Below are positions 1-13,630 of a DNA stretch of 64,000 bases, one piece after another (the stretch's first letter is position 1; each line of letters begins with the position of its first letter). The translations under genes were made by a program, and so were the position numbers. This DNA is from Pleuronectes platessa (taxonomy: Eukaryota; Chordata; Actinopteri; Pleuronectiformes; Pleuronectidae). The notes beneath the pieces were generated by a model. That model had not been told where the DNA came from. It searched no databases and saw nothing but the letters and a program-made list of their open reading frames with translations. The DNA is taken from the NCBI RefSeq assembly GCF_947347685.1, contig NC_070632.1, positions 5,850,884 through 5,914,883 on the forward strand, given 5' to 3'.

Positions 1-167
1 TTCTGCACTAACTGGGAAAGTCATGTGTTTACTGTAGACACTTGGCTTTGTGCACAGGCAGCATCAAATTATTTACTTTGTATGAGTGTGATGAACCAGT
101 GAAAAGTACACAAAGATAAGTAGTATGGCTGCATCTCTCCCTTCTGTTTAAAGCCGTGCAGATTAAC
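1..167 (+). other. 5' flank or 5'UTR of the SLC16-family gene
   Basis: No separate gene is visible here. The stretch just before the first in-frame ATG (168) contains a pyrimidine-rich run followed by gcag at about 157-160. The coding start may therefore lie in a second exon, with an upstream untranslated exon outside the window. No TATA box or CpG-rich promoter was recognised. Confidence 0.4.
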
Positions 168-3100
168 ATGGACTCTCTGAAGAAGCTCCAGAGGGGGAGG
201 ATGGCTGTGGCGCCGGCAGCCGCCCCGGACGGTGGCTACGCCTGGTTCATCTTGCTCTCCTGCTTCCTGGTCTTTGGACTGACCTTCGGGGTCATTAAGT
301 CCTTCGGCGTCTTCTACGTCGAGATACAGCAATGCTTTCAAACCACGGCAGCAGGAACATCATGGATCACCTCTATTGCTGTGGGCACCATTCACGTTGC
401 AGGTAATTATTTAGTCCATGACTTTAAAATGTAATTTAATAAACACATGTATAAAGAAAGCAAAGTGTATACGTTTACAGGGCAGCAGTACATAACTCAA
501 TTTCAACAGTATTCAGATTAATCATAATCCCCCCCCGTCTCTATGCCCATGATCCTTCAGATGACTCTGCACGAACACAGGCTTATTCAGGGTCTGACCA
601 CCATCTGAATTATCTCTTACATTCAGATAATAAAAAACGTTAAACCCCAGATCCTCTCTTTTGCTGAATGAATTCCACTAATCACTCACAAACGTCTTAT
701 ATAAATACTCAGGTCGCTTTTTTAATCTCATGGTCTCATAATTTCATGGTGCTGGTAAAATGTATTACTATCTGCAGCAGACGTGGGCCTTAAAGACAGT
801 AAGTGACACTCGGATTAATGTTAAATCACTTTAAGTCTTACGTGGTTTAATGTAAATTCTTCACTGAAAATATTTAGCAGACGGGATTATATGTGAAGAG
901 GAAATCTATATCTTAAAAATAAATACTGTGTGTGGAGTGCTTAAGGTACAGTACACTGCATTAGTTTTACCTTCATATGTATAAATATATAGATATATAC
1001 ATGTATGTATGTGCTGAACAGGATTGTGTCCTGTGTGTCCCTCTGCAGCTCCTGTAGCCTCTGCTCTGACTGCTCGCTGCAGCCATCGCTCTGTGGTGAT
1101 CACCGGTGGACTGATTTGCAGCTTAGGACTCATGATTGGGTCTTGTGCTAATAACGTGATTGAACTCTACTTAACAGTGGGCTTCTTGAATGGTGAGCTG
1201 TTTGATGCAAATTGATGCAACACAAAGATAACAGTGACCCCAAGACACGCACACATGCTGTCATATTTCCTTTGCTGTAGGTCTGGGCTACGCTTTGACC
1301 TGGACCCCCACAGTGACCATGCTGGGCTTGTACTTTGAGAGGAGGCGTCCGCTGGCGAACGCCGTGTCCAGCACTGGAGAGTGCATCCTCACCTTCGTCC
1401 TCACACCCCTGTTCCAGCTGCTGATCGACACCTACACCTGGAGGGGGGCTCTGCTGATCCTGGGGGCCCTGCAGCTCAACCTGTGCCTGTGTGGGATGCT
1501 ACTGAGGCCGCTTAAAGCCACCGCAGAGGGGACTCGTGTGGATGAGGTCGAAGCAGAAGAGACAGAGGAGCAGAGAATACCTGAGGAGTCTGATCTGGGA
1601 ACAGTCAAGGTGTGTGCTGAAGACCCCGAGGAGATCACGGATTCAAAAGACTCAACGACGGCTGGATTCAGGACCAAAATCCTGCGCTATGTAGATTACA
1701 CCCTCATCTCTAATGCCCAGTTCATGGTCTACTCAATGTTTGGGGTGTTTGCTGCTCTGGGTTTCTTTGCCCCAGCGTTGTTCCTGGTCCCTTATGCTCG
1801 CAGTAAAGGAATCGAGGAATACCAGGCGGCTGCGCTCATGTCCATCTCTGCAGCGCTGGACTTGTTTGGAAGGCTGTTCTTTGGCTGGGTGGCAAACCTG
1901 AGACTGGTGGAGACGGTATGTTCAGTGAAAGGAGTGGAAAGTGATATAAATCTCCTCCAAGGCCCCAGTAGTTCCCTTAAATTCCATCAAGCTGCACCGA
2001 AGTTCACACACTGGGATATATCAGCCTGATAGTTTTCATCAAGATCCATGAATTACTTCCTGGGCACACGATCTCGTAGTGTTAAAGAAAGTGATAAAAA
2101 AACATCCCTGGATCCACCCCAAGATTCAATGGGTTCTTTCTTAACACCATCCTTTTCACCACCTTAAAAAACATCCTATCTCACAAGGTTGAAGTACAAG
2201 AATCCTAAATCCATCCCCTTAATCGAATCCGCTCTTAAAGTTAACGGGTTCTCTCTTGGCCCACACCCCCACCTTCAAAAAATTGGTTTAGCTGTTTCTG
2301 TGTTATCCTGTAAATAGTCAGATAATCCAACAAACCCAAATAAAAAAAAAAAAACATTTCACAAAATGTCAAACAGCTCTTATTGCAGCATATTGCCCGA
2401 TCAGTGTGTGGAGGAAGGTGTCGGGGTCACGTCCCTGTGTTTTTCTTGCCACCAGGTGCAACAGCTGACGGCCACGGTGATTCTCCTGGGCTCCGTGCTG
2501 CTCCTCTGCCCACTGGCCTCCTCCTTCTCCGAGCTGGCCGCCTTCAGCGCGGTTTACGGCCTTGTATACGGCGCCACGGTCTCCATCCACATCACCATGC
2601 TGGCCGAGGTGGTGGGCGTTCACAGGCTCGGCAGCGCTCTGGGGTTCTTCATGCTCATACGCAGCAGCGGAGGCCTGCTCGGACCGCCCATCGCTGGTGA
2701 GTAAGACAGATGCCTTGTTAAGCACCCGGCGTTTACCTGCTGCGCCTGTAAGAGATGGATCCAGCTCCAACGTTTTTGACTTGTCGTTCCCTGTGATTCC
2801 TGTTAACTGGCTGTGATAGGGAGCAATAGACAGAGTAGAATAGAATATTATCTAATTATGTTAACATTTCTGTCAGCGGAAGTTTAGAAAAAAACCAAAT
2901 CATTACCTCAAGGTTACAGTGTCTGTCGTTCTCTCTCTGTCCCATTCTTCCGGCTCATTAAATCACACACAATGGATGAGCTCGTACACCGCTCGTCATT
3001 GTAACTCCGGCCCACTGAGCCCATTCATTGGAAATGAGATTTTCATACCTGCCTGACATGCAGCGCCACCCTTCAATTAATCATGGATTGTGTCGATGGT

Positions 3101-6100
3101 CCATCCCATAGGATATAGTCGTTTCATATTGAAAGAGCAACTAAGCAGAAATGAGAAAAAATCCCGACGTGTTAATTTCATGGCCGATCGCCGATTCCTC
3201 TTTTTTTTTCCCTTTAAATCAACTTCCCATTCTGCTGCATGAGACATTCTCACTCACACACTGTGATGCAGTGACTGTAGTTACACACTGACAAATTCCA
3301 AATTGGATTTTCCCTGAGATCTCTTTTTAAAGCGACAATCACTGCTTTTGTGACTAATTACTATCACATTATATAAAGCTAATAGGGAAACAAATGCTTT
3401 CTACACATTTACACGTCCAGCAGATATGGAGTTTGTGTCAGCCTGACGAATGTAAGCCCATTATTCACTCTCCTCCCGGCTCCTGAGAGCAGCCATCGAA
3501 CTCTTTAGCTCCTAAATGCTCCTCGAGGTTCAACAGACGGTCGCTAACGTTGCCTGCTGGCTGCAACAAAAAGAGCACAGTGGGTTTTGAAATAAACCTT
3601 TACTGAAAACAACACCTGCCTGCCGATACTGAAACTCCTGAGGGATTGCACGAAAACATTGAAGTTAAAGGAAACCAAAACAATCAGCTGAAAGACGATA
3701 GATTGCTCAGTAGATCTGAAGGAATCGACCGAGTGAACTGGTATTTCTCTGTGGGCTCATATAAAGATGGACGACGTGTCTCCACTTCCTCCCACTATCC
3801 AAAAATGAGGTCTCCCTGTTTTTTTCAAATACCTACTTACGACTTACTCTGGAAAAGAATCCACTTGAGCAAACATCAGTGAGATCAGAACTACCTGAAA
3901 TGACAGAAACCTACACTGCAACCAGCCACCAGGGGGCAGCCAAGGTGCTTAGGCTTCACTTTGGCGGAGTCATCATGTTTTTGCATCTTTGTACAGAGTG
4001 AGTGATAAACACTAAATACAGCATGGGCTGATGGGAATGTTGTACATTTTGCAGATAATCAGTTATTCAAAACAAGTTATAACAGCGATGACCGAATATC
4101 AAATCAATAATTGTTTGTGTTCTTTGATAAAATCCACAAAAAGTAAATTATTCCTCACGAGAAGCAACTTTCACTGACACACGATCATTTGATATGAATA
4201 TTGATTATAGCAGCTTTAAGTCTCAACAAGATACAGAACTAATACAGGACACATGCAAAATAATATCAGCCTCTTACGATTACAGGATAAAAATGTCCGT
4301 CTGCTTTTTATAATGTACGTAATTTTTCACCCTTGTGGTTCGTTAAGGTGTTAAATTAATGAGGAGAGTGTCGGTGTAATATTTGTAGGTGTAATATTTT
4401 TTTACTGCTTCGATAAAACGTTTGAATACGTCTCGGACTAAATGGACAAGTTTTGGCAGCAGCTTCGAAAGCGTCTCAAATGTCTCATCTACTTAAGCAG
4501 CGTGTTGGAAGTCGTCTCCATTTATCCGTCCTCTTGTGAAAAGCAGAAATAGCCACTCAGTAAAAATGACAGTCTGGTGGTCAGGGAAATCAACGGAACA
4601 CAACTTTGTTCTTTTTTTTTCGTGGATGCAAACTGCAGCAGGTCCGCCGACAGCTCTGATCCGCAAACCAGTGAAGTAATGACACACAACACTAGAGGTA
4701 AACACAGCCTGGAAAAATATTCAGCTTGACTTTGGCACCGGAACTCGGCCACAGAGCGCCGCGCCTCTGAGCCCCGGCCAGGAGTCAATCAGCTGGGGAC
4801 GCCCTCTCTGGCCGAGTGGGAAATTATGGATTTATAAGAAGCTGTAGGAGAAGCAAGAAACAGGGAATCAGGGCAATTAGAGTTTTTGAAGTGTGACAGG
4901 CTGCTGTCCCTTCCCTCTTTGACTTTACTTTTAGACTTGTCTGTATTTTAATGCCTTGCTTTTTGCTTCATGATTAAGAATAGGATTGTCTCAAGAGAAT
5001 CCTTTCAAACGTGGCATAAATGTTCACGTACACTCAGGGATCAATTGATTAGGGTTGGGGGGGGTCAAAGGTCAAAAGTAAAAAGACACGTGTTCTCACA
5101 AAACATGTTTTTGCCCCTTGAACACGATATCTCAATTCTCTAGGGAATTTAAAAAATAATTCTACCACTTTGCACTTGGACTGAGAGATCAATTGATTCG
5201 ATTTCAGGGGTCAAAGGTCAAAAGTCATGGTGGCCATCTGGAAAAATGTGTGTTTACTGAACCTGCAGTGGTTGGCAGAGGAATACGACCTAACTGTGGT
5301 ATTTTACTTTGTTATGAATAAAGTGAGGTTTCGTTGACACTGGCTGTTTATATCAGGAACAGTTTGGAAAACACAAACAAATACTTTCCATTCCACACTC
5401 AGTCTTTCAAACCGACATTTCTCATTCCCAATTGAACATCTCCATTAGCGTCACGAGTTCTTAGAAACAATCTCAAAATTAAAGAAAATGCTGAAGGTTC
5501 ACGCTGCCCTCAAATCAAGTCAAGTGCTAATTGAGGTAGAGTAGATGCCCGTGGTGTCCTATTTATAACTCAAGAAGGTCCCACTGACACAGAGGCTATT
5601 TCTAACTTATTTACTGTACCGTTCAGTCCTTCGAGCTCTTTGAGGAGCGCAGACTTGATGGATGTTGAAGATGCATCAAAGCGTGTTCATTATTCCTCCT
5701 TCACGGAAGGAAAAGTCCTGGCATTACCGTCTTAGGAGGAAATTAATTTACACAGACCCCTCTTCGCCGTATCTCTGCCTTGGCATTTTACCGTGTGTAT
5801 AACTCTCTGATATTAAATCAAGCCGAAAACATGATTTGTGATATTTCTGTGTTGTGGCCACTATGGGTCAGAAACTGTGTCAAAGCTGCGATGTGTACTT
5901 TTCATTTCAGGATACTTCATTGATAAGATGGGGAACTACGGGACGGGCTTCATCATGGCCGGAGTGTCTCTCCTCGTCTCTGCCTTGTTCCTGCTCCTCC
6001 TCCATCAGATGACCCGCAGGGGTCAGAGGTCGACAAGGAAGAATCACAATATGCAAACGGACAAAATGGGACAAAGCCTCGGAGGCGAAGTCAAAGATCT

Positions 6101-6110
6101 GAGGGCATGA
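168..6110 (+). CDS. SLC16 (MCT) family monocarboxylate transporter, 5 coding exons, 484 aa
   Basis: Coding exons are 168-402, 1049-1192, 1281-1915, 2456-2696 and 5911-6110, all GT/AG, with phases 1,1,0,1 and stop TGA. The product is a plasma-membrane major-facilitator protein, expected to have 12 helices and to move monocarboxylates or related solutes. The MCT signature DGGYAW is at residues 21-26 before helix 1. A second conserved stretch (YFERRRPLA, about 144-152) lies near helix 5. An acidic loop at about 200-245 separates the two halves. Lys44, Asp320 and Arg324 (a DLFGR motif) align with the Lys, Asp and Arg needed for proton-coupled transport in MCT1, so an active carrier is likely. ATG201 in the same frame is an alternative start. 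Paralogue assignment is uncertain: it resembles several members in memory, including MCT7, MCT12 and MCT13, so no symbol is given. Intron 4 is 3.2 kb and carries repeats. Confidence 0.9.
3915..3990 (+). repeat. Dispersed repeat copy with CTCF-like core (SLC16 intron 4)
   Basis: This copy contains CCACCAGGGGGCAGC at 3926-3940, followed by 'aggcttcacttt' and a decayed tail. Related copies with the same order of motifs lie at 18790-18850 and 42470-42535. The arrangement resembles a common teleost interspersed repeat known from memory. The core also matches the vertebrate CTCF motif. Confidence 0.5.
4985..5260 (+). repeat. Two-unit tandem repeat, about 147-bp period, carrying DR1 motifs
   Basis: The blocks GATCAATTGATT (5039-5050 and about 5187-5198) and GGGTCAAAGGTCA (5062-5074 and 5208-5220) each recur about 147 bp apart, with diverged sequence between. 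The layout matches a widespread fish tandem or interspersed repeat containing 'ggtcaaaggtca'. It lies in intron 4 of the transporter gene. The 13-mer is a textbook direct-repeat-1 site for HNF4 or PPAR/RXR, which may be coincidental to the repeat family. Confidence 0.6.
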
Positions 6111-7286
6111 AATACAAAATGGAGAAATAGTTTCGGATGCTGATGGAGGTTAATCTCAAGACCGAGGCAGTGTGGTCAGAGGTCTGAACGTGTCACGTGA
6201 AGAATGATCTGCAGGATTGACCGGGTCTTTGGATCATCAAGTGTCTGTAGGTGATGATGTGATGGATTGGTGTGAGCATCTCTGTTTGTAACACAGACCA
6301 CAGACAGTGTGTGCGTGCAGGAAACAATGAGACTGATAAAACACTCTGCGGTAGATCTGCCCTGTTTGTTATCAGTGGTCAAACTGTTGTTGGAATAGAG
6401 GAGCTTTAATCTGCCCACGTGCCCATGGGCAGTTTAAATACCAGGCTGCAACCACGATACTTGAAACCTTGTCTTTTTCGTTCTTATTATGCTTTGCACA
6501 TTTTTCCAGTTACTTCATTTATTTCTAATGTATTGAATTGTTTCATTTGTAAAAATGTATGTATTTTTTTAAGAGATTAAATGTTTTAACCAGGACACTT
6601 TTCCTGTTCAAATTATATAATATTTAGATTATTAAGTCTTAAATCACTACTTTCTCCCTCAGTCTTTTTGTATCATTTATTACAGATGTTTTATGAATAG
6701 ATGAATGCTGCGTTACTCAGTGAAAATGTGACTATGGCTCCCCCCAGTGAGAGGATGGTGATGTTGCAGTTGCAGCTTGCACAGCTGCAGGGGTGAGCTG
6801 CAAAATGTAGATAAATACACAAACATTACAACACAGGGAAAATCTGAGAGTTCTCAGATATCAACTGAATTAAGTTTCATCAGTTGTTTTGGTACGATTA
6901 CTCAAAACCTAAGAAAATGTATGAAGACTGCTCCCTTTAATTTACAGACTTATTTTAATCAGCCGCAAAAGTGAACTGAAGCGTTAAATTAAACAATAAA
7001 ATAAGTTGTTGTTGAATGAGCTTCGCCCCGACTTGTGTCCCAGGAGTGAAGCCTGAAACCGAGTGAGAAGCTGCTGCAGAATGTTTGGTATGTGCAACCG
7101 GCGAGCGAGCGAGCGCTCATACCCCCGGACCAGCGAGAGGCCCCACATCCACATCTCAAACCTGCTGCAGTGAACATATAACACGAATAAATAAACATGT
7201 CATCCTCCATAAATCTGAAATAACAAACTGCAAACCGAGGAGGTTTACAAACAGTGGCCCACACTGAAATCTCCACCGCACAGACA

Positions 7287-7290
7287 GACA

Positions 7291-7325
<35 letters not shown>

Positions 7326-7344
7326 TTAGACTCACACACACACA
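7287..7344. repeat. (CA)n microsatellite, interrupted
   Basis: An AC dinucleotide tract runs to about 7320, is briefly interrupted, and then continues as short CA runs. It explains the His/Thr-rich and Cys/Val-rich open frames over this area, which are not genes. Confidence 0.9.
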
Positions 7345-7491
7345 GACACACACATATGCCAAAGGAAAGATACTGCAGAATAGAAAACTTACCACAACCA
7401 GAGCTGGTCAAAAAAACAAAAACACAATGCTTTTATCTGCCAGAGAATAACAAAGACATAATCCATGTTTTATAGAGACTCTACATGAAAC

Positions 7492-7566
<75 letters not shown>
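7492..7566. repeat. (AC)n microsatellite, about 37 copies
   Basis: An uninterrupted AC dinucleotide run of about 74 bp. It is likely to be length-polymorphic. Confidence 0.95.
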
Positions 7567-7567
<1 letters not shown>

Positions 7568-8309
7568 CATGCGATGGTCGACTGGAGAGACAAGAGGCCT
7601 CCTATTATTTGTGAAACACTGCCAGGCTCAAAATTATCAGAGGATTTCCAATCCAGTGAGAGTAATGTCTCCTGTTATTTGATACGTGAGGGAGTTTGAT
7701 ATGTTACTTGCACGCCAGTCTGTCTGAAACCCTAAACCCATATTTACCCAGTCTCTGTACATGAGAGGGAAAAACAAGTCTGACTGAGCAATACACAAAA
7801 CAAGCACAGGTGGGGATACACAACATTTTATTTACTGAGATTACTGAGAGAATACAGTTTTCTTATTTACCTTGAATTACATGTGAAGTTGTTTTAAAGG
7901 GAAACTCCACCAAGTTGATAATAAAGTTCAATAAACTTATCGTTAGGAGAACGTCCCTGTAACATAATGTGTTCTTAAGCTCTGGAGGGAGATTTGTCAA
8001 AGTATGAGAAAAAATACATAACCATGAACATGTCATCAGGGTTCTGTCATCTGTGCTTTCACGTTCACAATGTTTCATCCAAGTTAGAAACTGGAGATGT
8101 GGAATGTGCAGGAAATAAGCCTTTATTGGGCTGATGAGAGATGCTAATGCATTATGGGAAATGAAGGATTCATCTTTTTCAGAGAGAGGGAGAGGGGCTA
8201 ACTTTACATTTTTATGTTTTTTTCCTTTATGGCTTGCCTGTATGTAAAACTTCTGCAAAGTTAAAAGGCCGACAGTCTCCACCAGAGAAAAATATCCTGA
8301 AATGCACCA

Positions 8310-8602
8310 TCATCCGTCTCGTTGAGAATTCTCGGATGTCATGTGACATCATGGTGCCCCATATTAGCATAACTTACGCCCCCTAACAAAGCCAGGTAAA
8401 GCAAGAACGGAGGCCACCATGTCCTACACACGGCGGAGGACCAATCACAAAAGAGTGGAGCGGCTTGCCAATCAGAAGCCTCCTGTCGGGAGGAGGGCCT
8501 GAAAGAGACAGGAGCTAAAATCTGGTATTTCAGACAGAGGCTGAAGAGAGGAGCTGCAGCAATGGACAGCAGAGTTAAAACACTGAAGCTGAATATTGTC
8601 AT
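8310..8602 (-). repeat. Dispersed repeat, reverse copy of the element at 20325-20515
   Basis: Read on the minus strand, this shares 'cattgctgcagctcctct', 'ttcagcctctgtctgaaa' and 'ttttagctcc' with the + strand copy at 20.3 kb, followed by related 'tgattgg' blocks. The conserved six-frame peptide SIAAAPLFSLCLK in both is a by-product of nucleotide identity. Family unknown; probably a non-autonomous transposable element. Confidence 0.7.
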
Positions 8603-10774
8603 AATAAAACGTAATAATCATCATATGATACGTCTTATTTAACATGGATCACTTAGTTCTAAATCACTGGAGCACAATAACAACCGACTCTTATCTCAAA
8701 AGTTGTTGTGTTGGCTTTTAAAAAAAGGATATATCTTTGTCACACTATGTTGTATGTTCCTGTACAAAGAGCTAATGAACAGAGCCCATGTGCTTTGACT
8801 TAACTTCAAGCAACTCAGTAGGACGACTTCACAGTTCACCCGGCCCCCCCCAACCTTTCGCCCTGGTGTGTTTGAGAGTGTGGAGCAGCAGGGATATGGG
8901 ACCGTCTTCATTCGGCCCCGTCAACATCAATTCCAATAAAGCAGAAGAAGCACAGGAAAAGCTTTGAAGTGGGACGGGACCCAGGGAAACGCCTCCCAGT
9001 CACTTTGACCCCACGGTGGAACCCGTCGGGCACAGAGTCGCTATAGAAATCACTGAAATAGTTTCTCAGTTTTTTCTTTTAAATTTCCACCCTGCTTTGA
9101 GAGGTCATGTGGAGGAATGTCGCACAGCTACCTGACTTCAAAGTGCTCGGTGGTAGCTCCAGAGAGAGAAGAGGGGACGTGAGAAGGGGAAATGTGGAGG
9201 GGAAGAGACAGGAGAGGGTGAGTTATAGCTACATGTGGTGGAGGGAAAGCTTGGAGAGGAGACAAAAAAACAAAAAGGGAAAACATAAAACTAAAGAGGA
9301 GCACAAGAGGGGAGAGGAGCAGTCGGGGGGGAAAGGGAAAAGATAAGAGCTGAGAAGAGAAGGAAGGAAGATACAGGCATTTACAGAAATGAAGTAATTA
9401 CTGGATACAGCACAGAGAGTACAGTTACCGTTCAGGTTAGAGCCGACAGAGGAGAGAAAGGTAATGATACAGGGAATGGAGCCTTCATGCAGCAGAGATG
9501 GGTCGAGGCTTGAACCACCTCTGCTGAGGAGAAAAACAGAGAGTGAGGAATGATTAGTGTAGCTACAGGGGGTTTGGCTTAATGAGCATGACTAACGTAA
9601 ATAGCAGACCCACACAGCAGCTCCAGGATGAAACAGGTCATTACTTTAAAGTCGGACGGATCCATGTGAGCTGAGCTGATTCAGCCTCCAAAACACTGAC
9701 CATGATGAAATCCTCCCCACAACCAATCATTTCATTTCATTTTGCTCATATAAACACTCTGTGAGAGGTGAAGAGAAAGCCGGCGGATGTTTGGTCTACG
9801 CACGAATCCTTCTTTTTGTCATTCAGCCCTTTTATCGGCCCATCTCCCTTTCGTCTGTACTGTTCTGTTCTTGATCGCCCTCACCACCTTCCTCGTTCTC
9901 CCCCCATGTTTCCATCAGCCGGTGCCAGCCCGCATCCTTAAACAGCTGTCCCACTTTAACTCATCACGACCATTGTGTTGCACGAACGCTCAGACAGACG
10001 AGAATACTTCCTGTTTCAGATGTAGCTGAAGGTTCACATAGCATCAGATGGAAACTTTCCATCTTCTGGTTCTTCTGTCTTGTTAATAGTTCAGTAAAGT
10101 CAAGCAGATGGTGCCAGTCCTGCTCTTCCTGTCCCTTTATAGTCAAATAAATCCACAACACAATTTTGTTATACGCGTCAGTACTGTACGTGTCCTTCAA
10201 ACTGTACAAACACAAGTCAAACGCACTAACTGACTAAAACAGACATTAAACCAGAGATTTGTTTGCCCTCTTCAGCTGCTCGAGGTTTTTATTTTATCAG
10301 ACCAACATTAAAGCCAAATGCTGGAACGCAGCTGATGCTCGCTGAACTTTTAAAATGTGACAGTGACACAGAGCAAATACCATTTTTATTGCTGTTGAAA
10401 TACCAAACATTAAAAAGAAGAAAATTCATTTTGAATTAACTACGTGAGTCAAAGTGCTTTAAAGACTTAAGGTCAGAGCTATGACATCACTTTAAAATAC
10501 AGGCAGGATCTAGGATTGTGTGTCTATACAGTATGTGAACATGTTGAGAGTTTTCAACCTCTGAGTGCAACTTTCAAATCAAGCACAAAGAGCACCTGAC
10601 CCTGCATACTGACCTCTGACCCTGGCTGACATTTCTGATTGGGAATGAATGGCTTTGACAGACTCCTGTTTCAGGCCTTAGCACATTGACACAAGAGCGG
10701 CCCACCAGAGCGTCGTGCTAATAAACATTAACGTGACAAAATGATAAAAGCTATTCACCTGGTTAGCTCGTTTT

Positions 10775-10905
10775 TAGCCCCACCAGCACTGTGTGTCTGT
10801 CCATTGCTTTGGTCTAGACTGAAATATGTCAACATTGTCAACAAATTTGGTTCAGATGTTCATGTTCCCCTCAGGGCGAATCGTAAAAGCAGCATAATTA
10901 GGTAA
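10775..10905 (+). repeat. Old teleost interspersed repeat fragment
   Basis: The segment 'ggtctagactgaaatatgtc' followed by 'aaatttggttcagatgttca' matches, from memory, a common fish repeat with the same word order. It is diverged and partial. Confidence 0.4.
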
Positions 10906-13280
10906 AAAATTTAATTTGTCCGATAGTTTGGTTTATGACCAAATTCCTATTAAACTGTTCCCATCAGCTGGGTTTAGTGTTGATTAGCAAATGTTTGAAT
11001 GTCGCCCCTGTTGGGTTTTACCTAACGAAATCTTAGAGGAGAGGCTGTTAAAGCATAAATATCTGCTATTTATCGCTTGTCAATGTTTATTTTTCAAATG
11101 AGGCAGAGAATATGGGTTTAAAAACAGACTCCGACAGAAACAAATGTCCTGACAACTGAGAGTTCACACGTTATTAAGATGCCGATGTTTCAGGAAAGTT
11201 AGTATTTTGGTGGATGGTAAGTGGTAATATTAGCTGTATTTCATTGTGATTTATCTCGTGAAAATGTTAGTATATAGAAAACTCCTCGAGTGTCGCCATT
11301 TTTATTGTTTAAATCATGCAATTTTGGAAGTTCTACACTGTCTAATTTCTCCGGTGTGCCCTCTAGTGGTATCCTCTAGTAACACGCGTAGTACATCGGA
11401 AAGTATGTGAACAGCTACGCAGCCAGTTGTCAACGCAAACACGTGTTTAAACTGCAAGTATATCTTTGGCCTAAACATATCATGTTTGTTACTTGTCGAA
11501 TACATGAGATTACATAGGCAAGTTACTTTACTTGGAGGCTAGCTAGCATGCTAACTTGCTTAACTATGATTAACATGGTGAACAGAATATCTGCTTAATA
11601 TTGGATCACATGTCAGCATGAGCAGCAATTTGCAGATCTGAGACGTTCATATTCTACTTTCCCATTTCAGCAAGACAATAAATTACAGGAGTGACATTTA
11701 TCAATCGAAGCTCACATAGATACACACACACTAAGTTTATACAGTACATACAAACGCAACGAATACATGTTTTGGATACATTACACAGACAAAACCCACA
11801 GCCTGTCCACACAAACGAATGTGATTACATTTCTGTTTGTCGTCTAAACTCACATATTCAATCCAGATGCACGGGCTGAACTTCATTATGAAATGCTCGT
11901 GAGGGTTTCCCTGTTCGATTTATAAAATCATACTTACCGGCTTGTGTAATCATCACATGTGGAAGAGGGGCTGCCGGGAGACCACTGAGCTGCACACGTG
12001 TCTGGACAACCACCAAGTATTACACCATGAAGCAGGAATTAATCTTGACCATCAGAGAGTGGAAACGGGTCAGAGGCGCAGAAGAGAGGAATTTTTGTCT
12101 TAAATAGGATTTCTGGATTCACACTTTCCTCTCATTCATAACTGTACAAATAAATGCTGTGTCAAGTCCGAATTTCACATCCTGTTTCTCGGTTTGTACA
12201 TCACTTCACGTGCAGGGATTTACACAACAGTGTGTGTTATAATGGGTGGGGTGTCTGAACGTCTCAAACCCTATTTTCCTCATAAAAGCAGCTGTTTACT
12301 TTATTTCATGTACACAGAACATTCCTGATGCTCAGAGGAAGCAGGACACGGCCGATGTGTGGGAATATCAGCAAAGTGTTTTCTGTGAGAAACTGGGCAG
12401 CTGCACTTTGTTCTGTAAGAAATTAAGACAGTTCCCGGGCGTGGTGCAGTTTATGATAAGAGACAGACCTGAATACCGATTTGATTATTCCATATTCCAC
12501 AACACCACGCCTGTTTCAAATGTTTTGCAGCTGTACTCGATCAAAAAAATGCGGTATTCAAAGTTTCCTCTGTCATTTTTAGACGTCAAACACATGATTG
12601 TGATTATGCAATAAGCTCCTAATCAGTATGATCACATGGTCTATATGCTCATAAGTAAGAATTATCTTTCTAAAAATGCCAGAAATCTCTGTCTGTTGGT
12701 CTGTTTGTCTGTTTGTGGCTCACATATCTGGAGGGTGGTTCATCTTATCAGCAGTAGAGACATTTTAAACAGAAAATTATGCAGTGTTAGTTTATTGTAG
12801 ATTATAAAAAGCCACCAGTTAGAAACATTTGTCCGTCTTAGGTCAAAAACACAGAGAATTCCAAGTGGGAGATTTCCAACCATTATCGATGTATTATGTG
12901 CAGAGGCTTGACAGGCTAATCACCAGTAATGGGAAGTTACTGAATGGGTCATTTCCAAAGTATTTAACGCAACTCTGCATCTGCTAAACTGCTGAATAAC
13001 CCACGGTCTTTCTTTTTACCCAATTCCTCCATAACCCCCCCCCCTCCCTGTTTCCTCTCTCCCTTTTCTCTCACTCTCTCTTTGCTCTGCCTTTTGTGTA
13101 AGTGAAGCCGGGGCCTCCCAGTGACATAAGCCCCTGCTCCTGTAAAACTAATAATGACTGAGATTTGTGCGGGCTTGGCATTCTTTCTCTCTCTCAATGC
13201 AAGACACCCGGGAATGGAGGGAGGGAAGTAGAGGAAGGTTTGGTGGTGGTAAGGTGGCAGGGGGTGAGAGAAGGGGGGGG

Positions 13281-13284
<4 letters not shown>

Positions 13285-13347
<63 letters not shown>
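13285..13347. repeat. (GA)n microsatellite
   Basis: A run of about 63 bp of AG dinucleotides. Arg/Glu and Ser/Leu alternating frames across it are artefacts. Confidence 0.95.
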
Positions 13348-13352
<5 letters not shown>

Positions 13353-13630
13353 CATGTAAAGGTGAGCGCCACTGGAATCACACGGCATCCTCTGCAAACA
13401 TACAGACAGAGGAGTTCACACACATGGACACACACATTCAGGTGCGTTCCAGTCGTCCCAGTCACGTTGTGTTGTTATTAAATCCTTCATATTCATCTGG
13501 AATGTAAACAGGAGCGTCGGACACTGCATGCAGCACGGGGTCAAATATTTCATTATAATATGAAACTGGTGACAAACACACGATGGCCAAAACTCTGCAG
13601 ATGTGTTGTGGGATGTAACAAGGTGGACAA

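Noticed and set aside
2366..2455. Open sequence in front of SLC16 exon 4
   Set aside because: Intron sequence that happens to stay open; the acceptor at 2454-2455 and MCT-like sequence after it set the exon start at 2456.
7156..7682. Several open frames on both strands rich in His/Thr or Cys/Val
   Set aside because: They are translations of (CA)n microsatellites and have no other protein character.
12246..12614. 122-codon open frame
   Set aside because: AT-rich codon use, no recognisable motif, no convincing splice or promoter context; length is compatible with chance.
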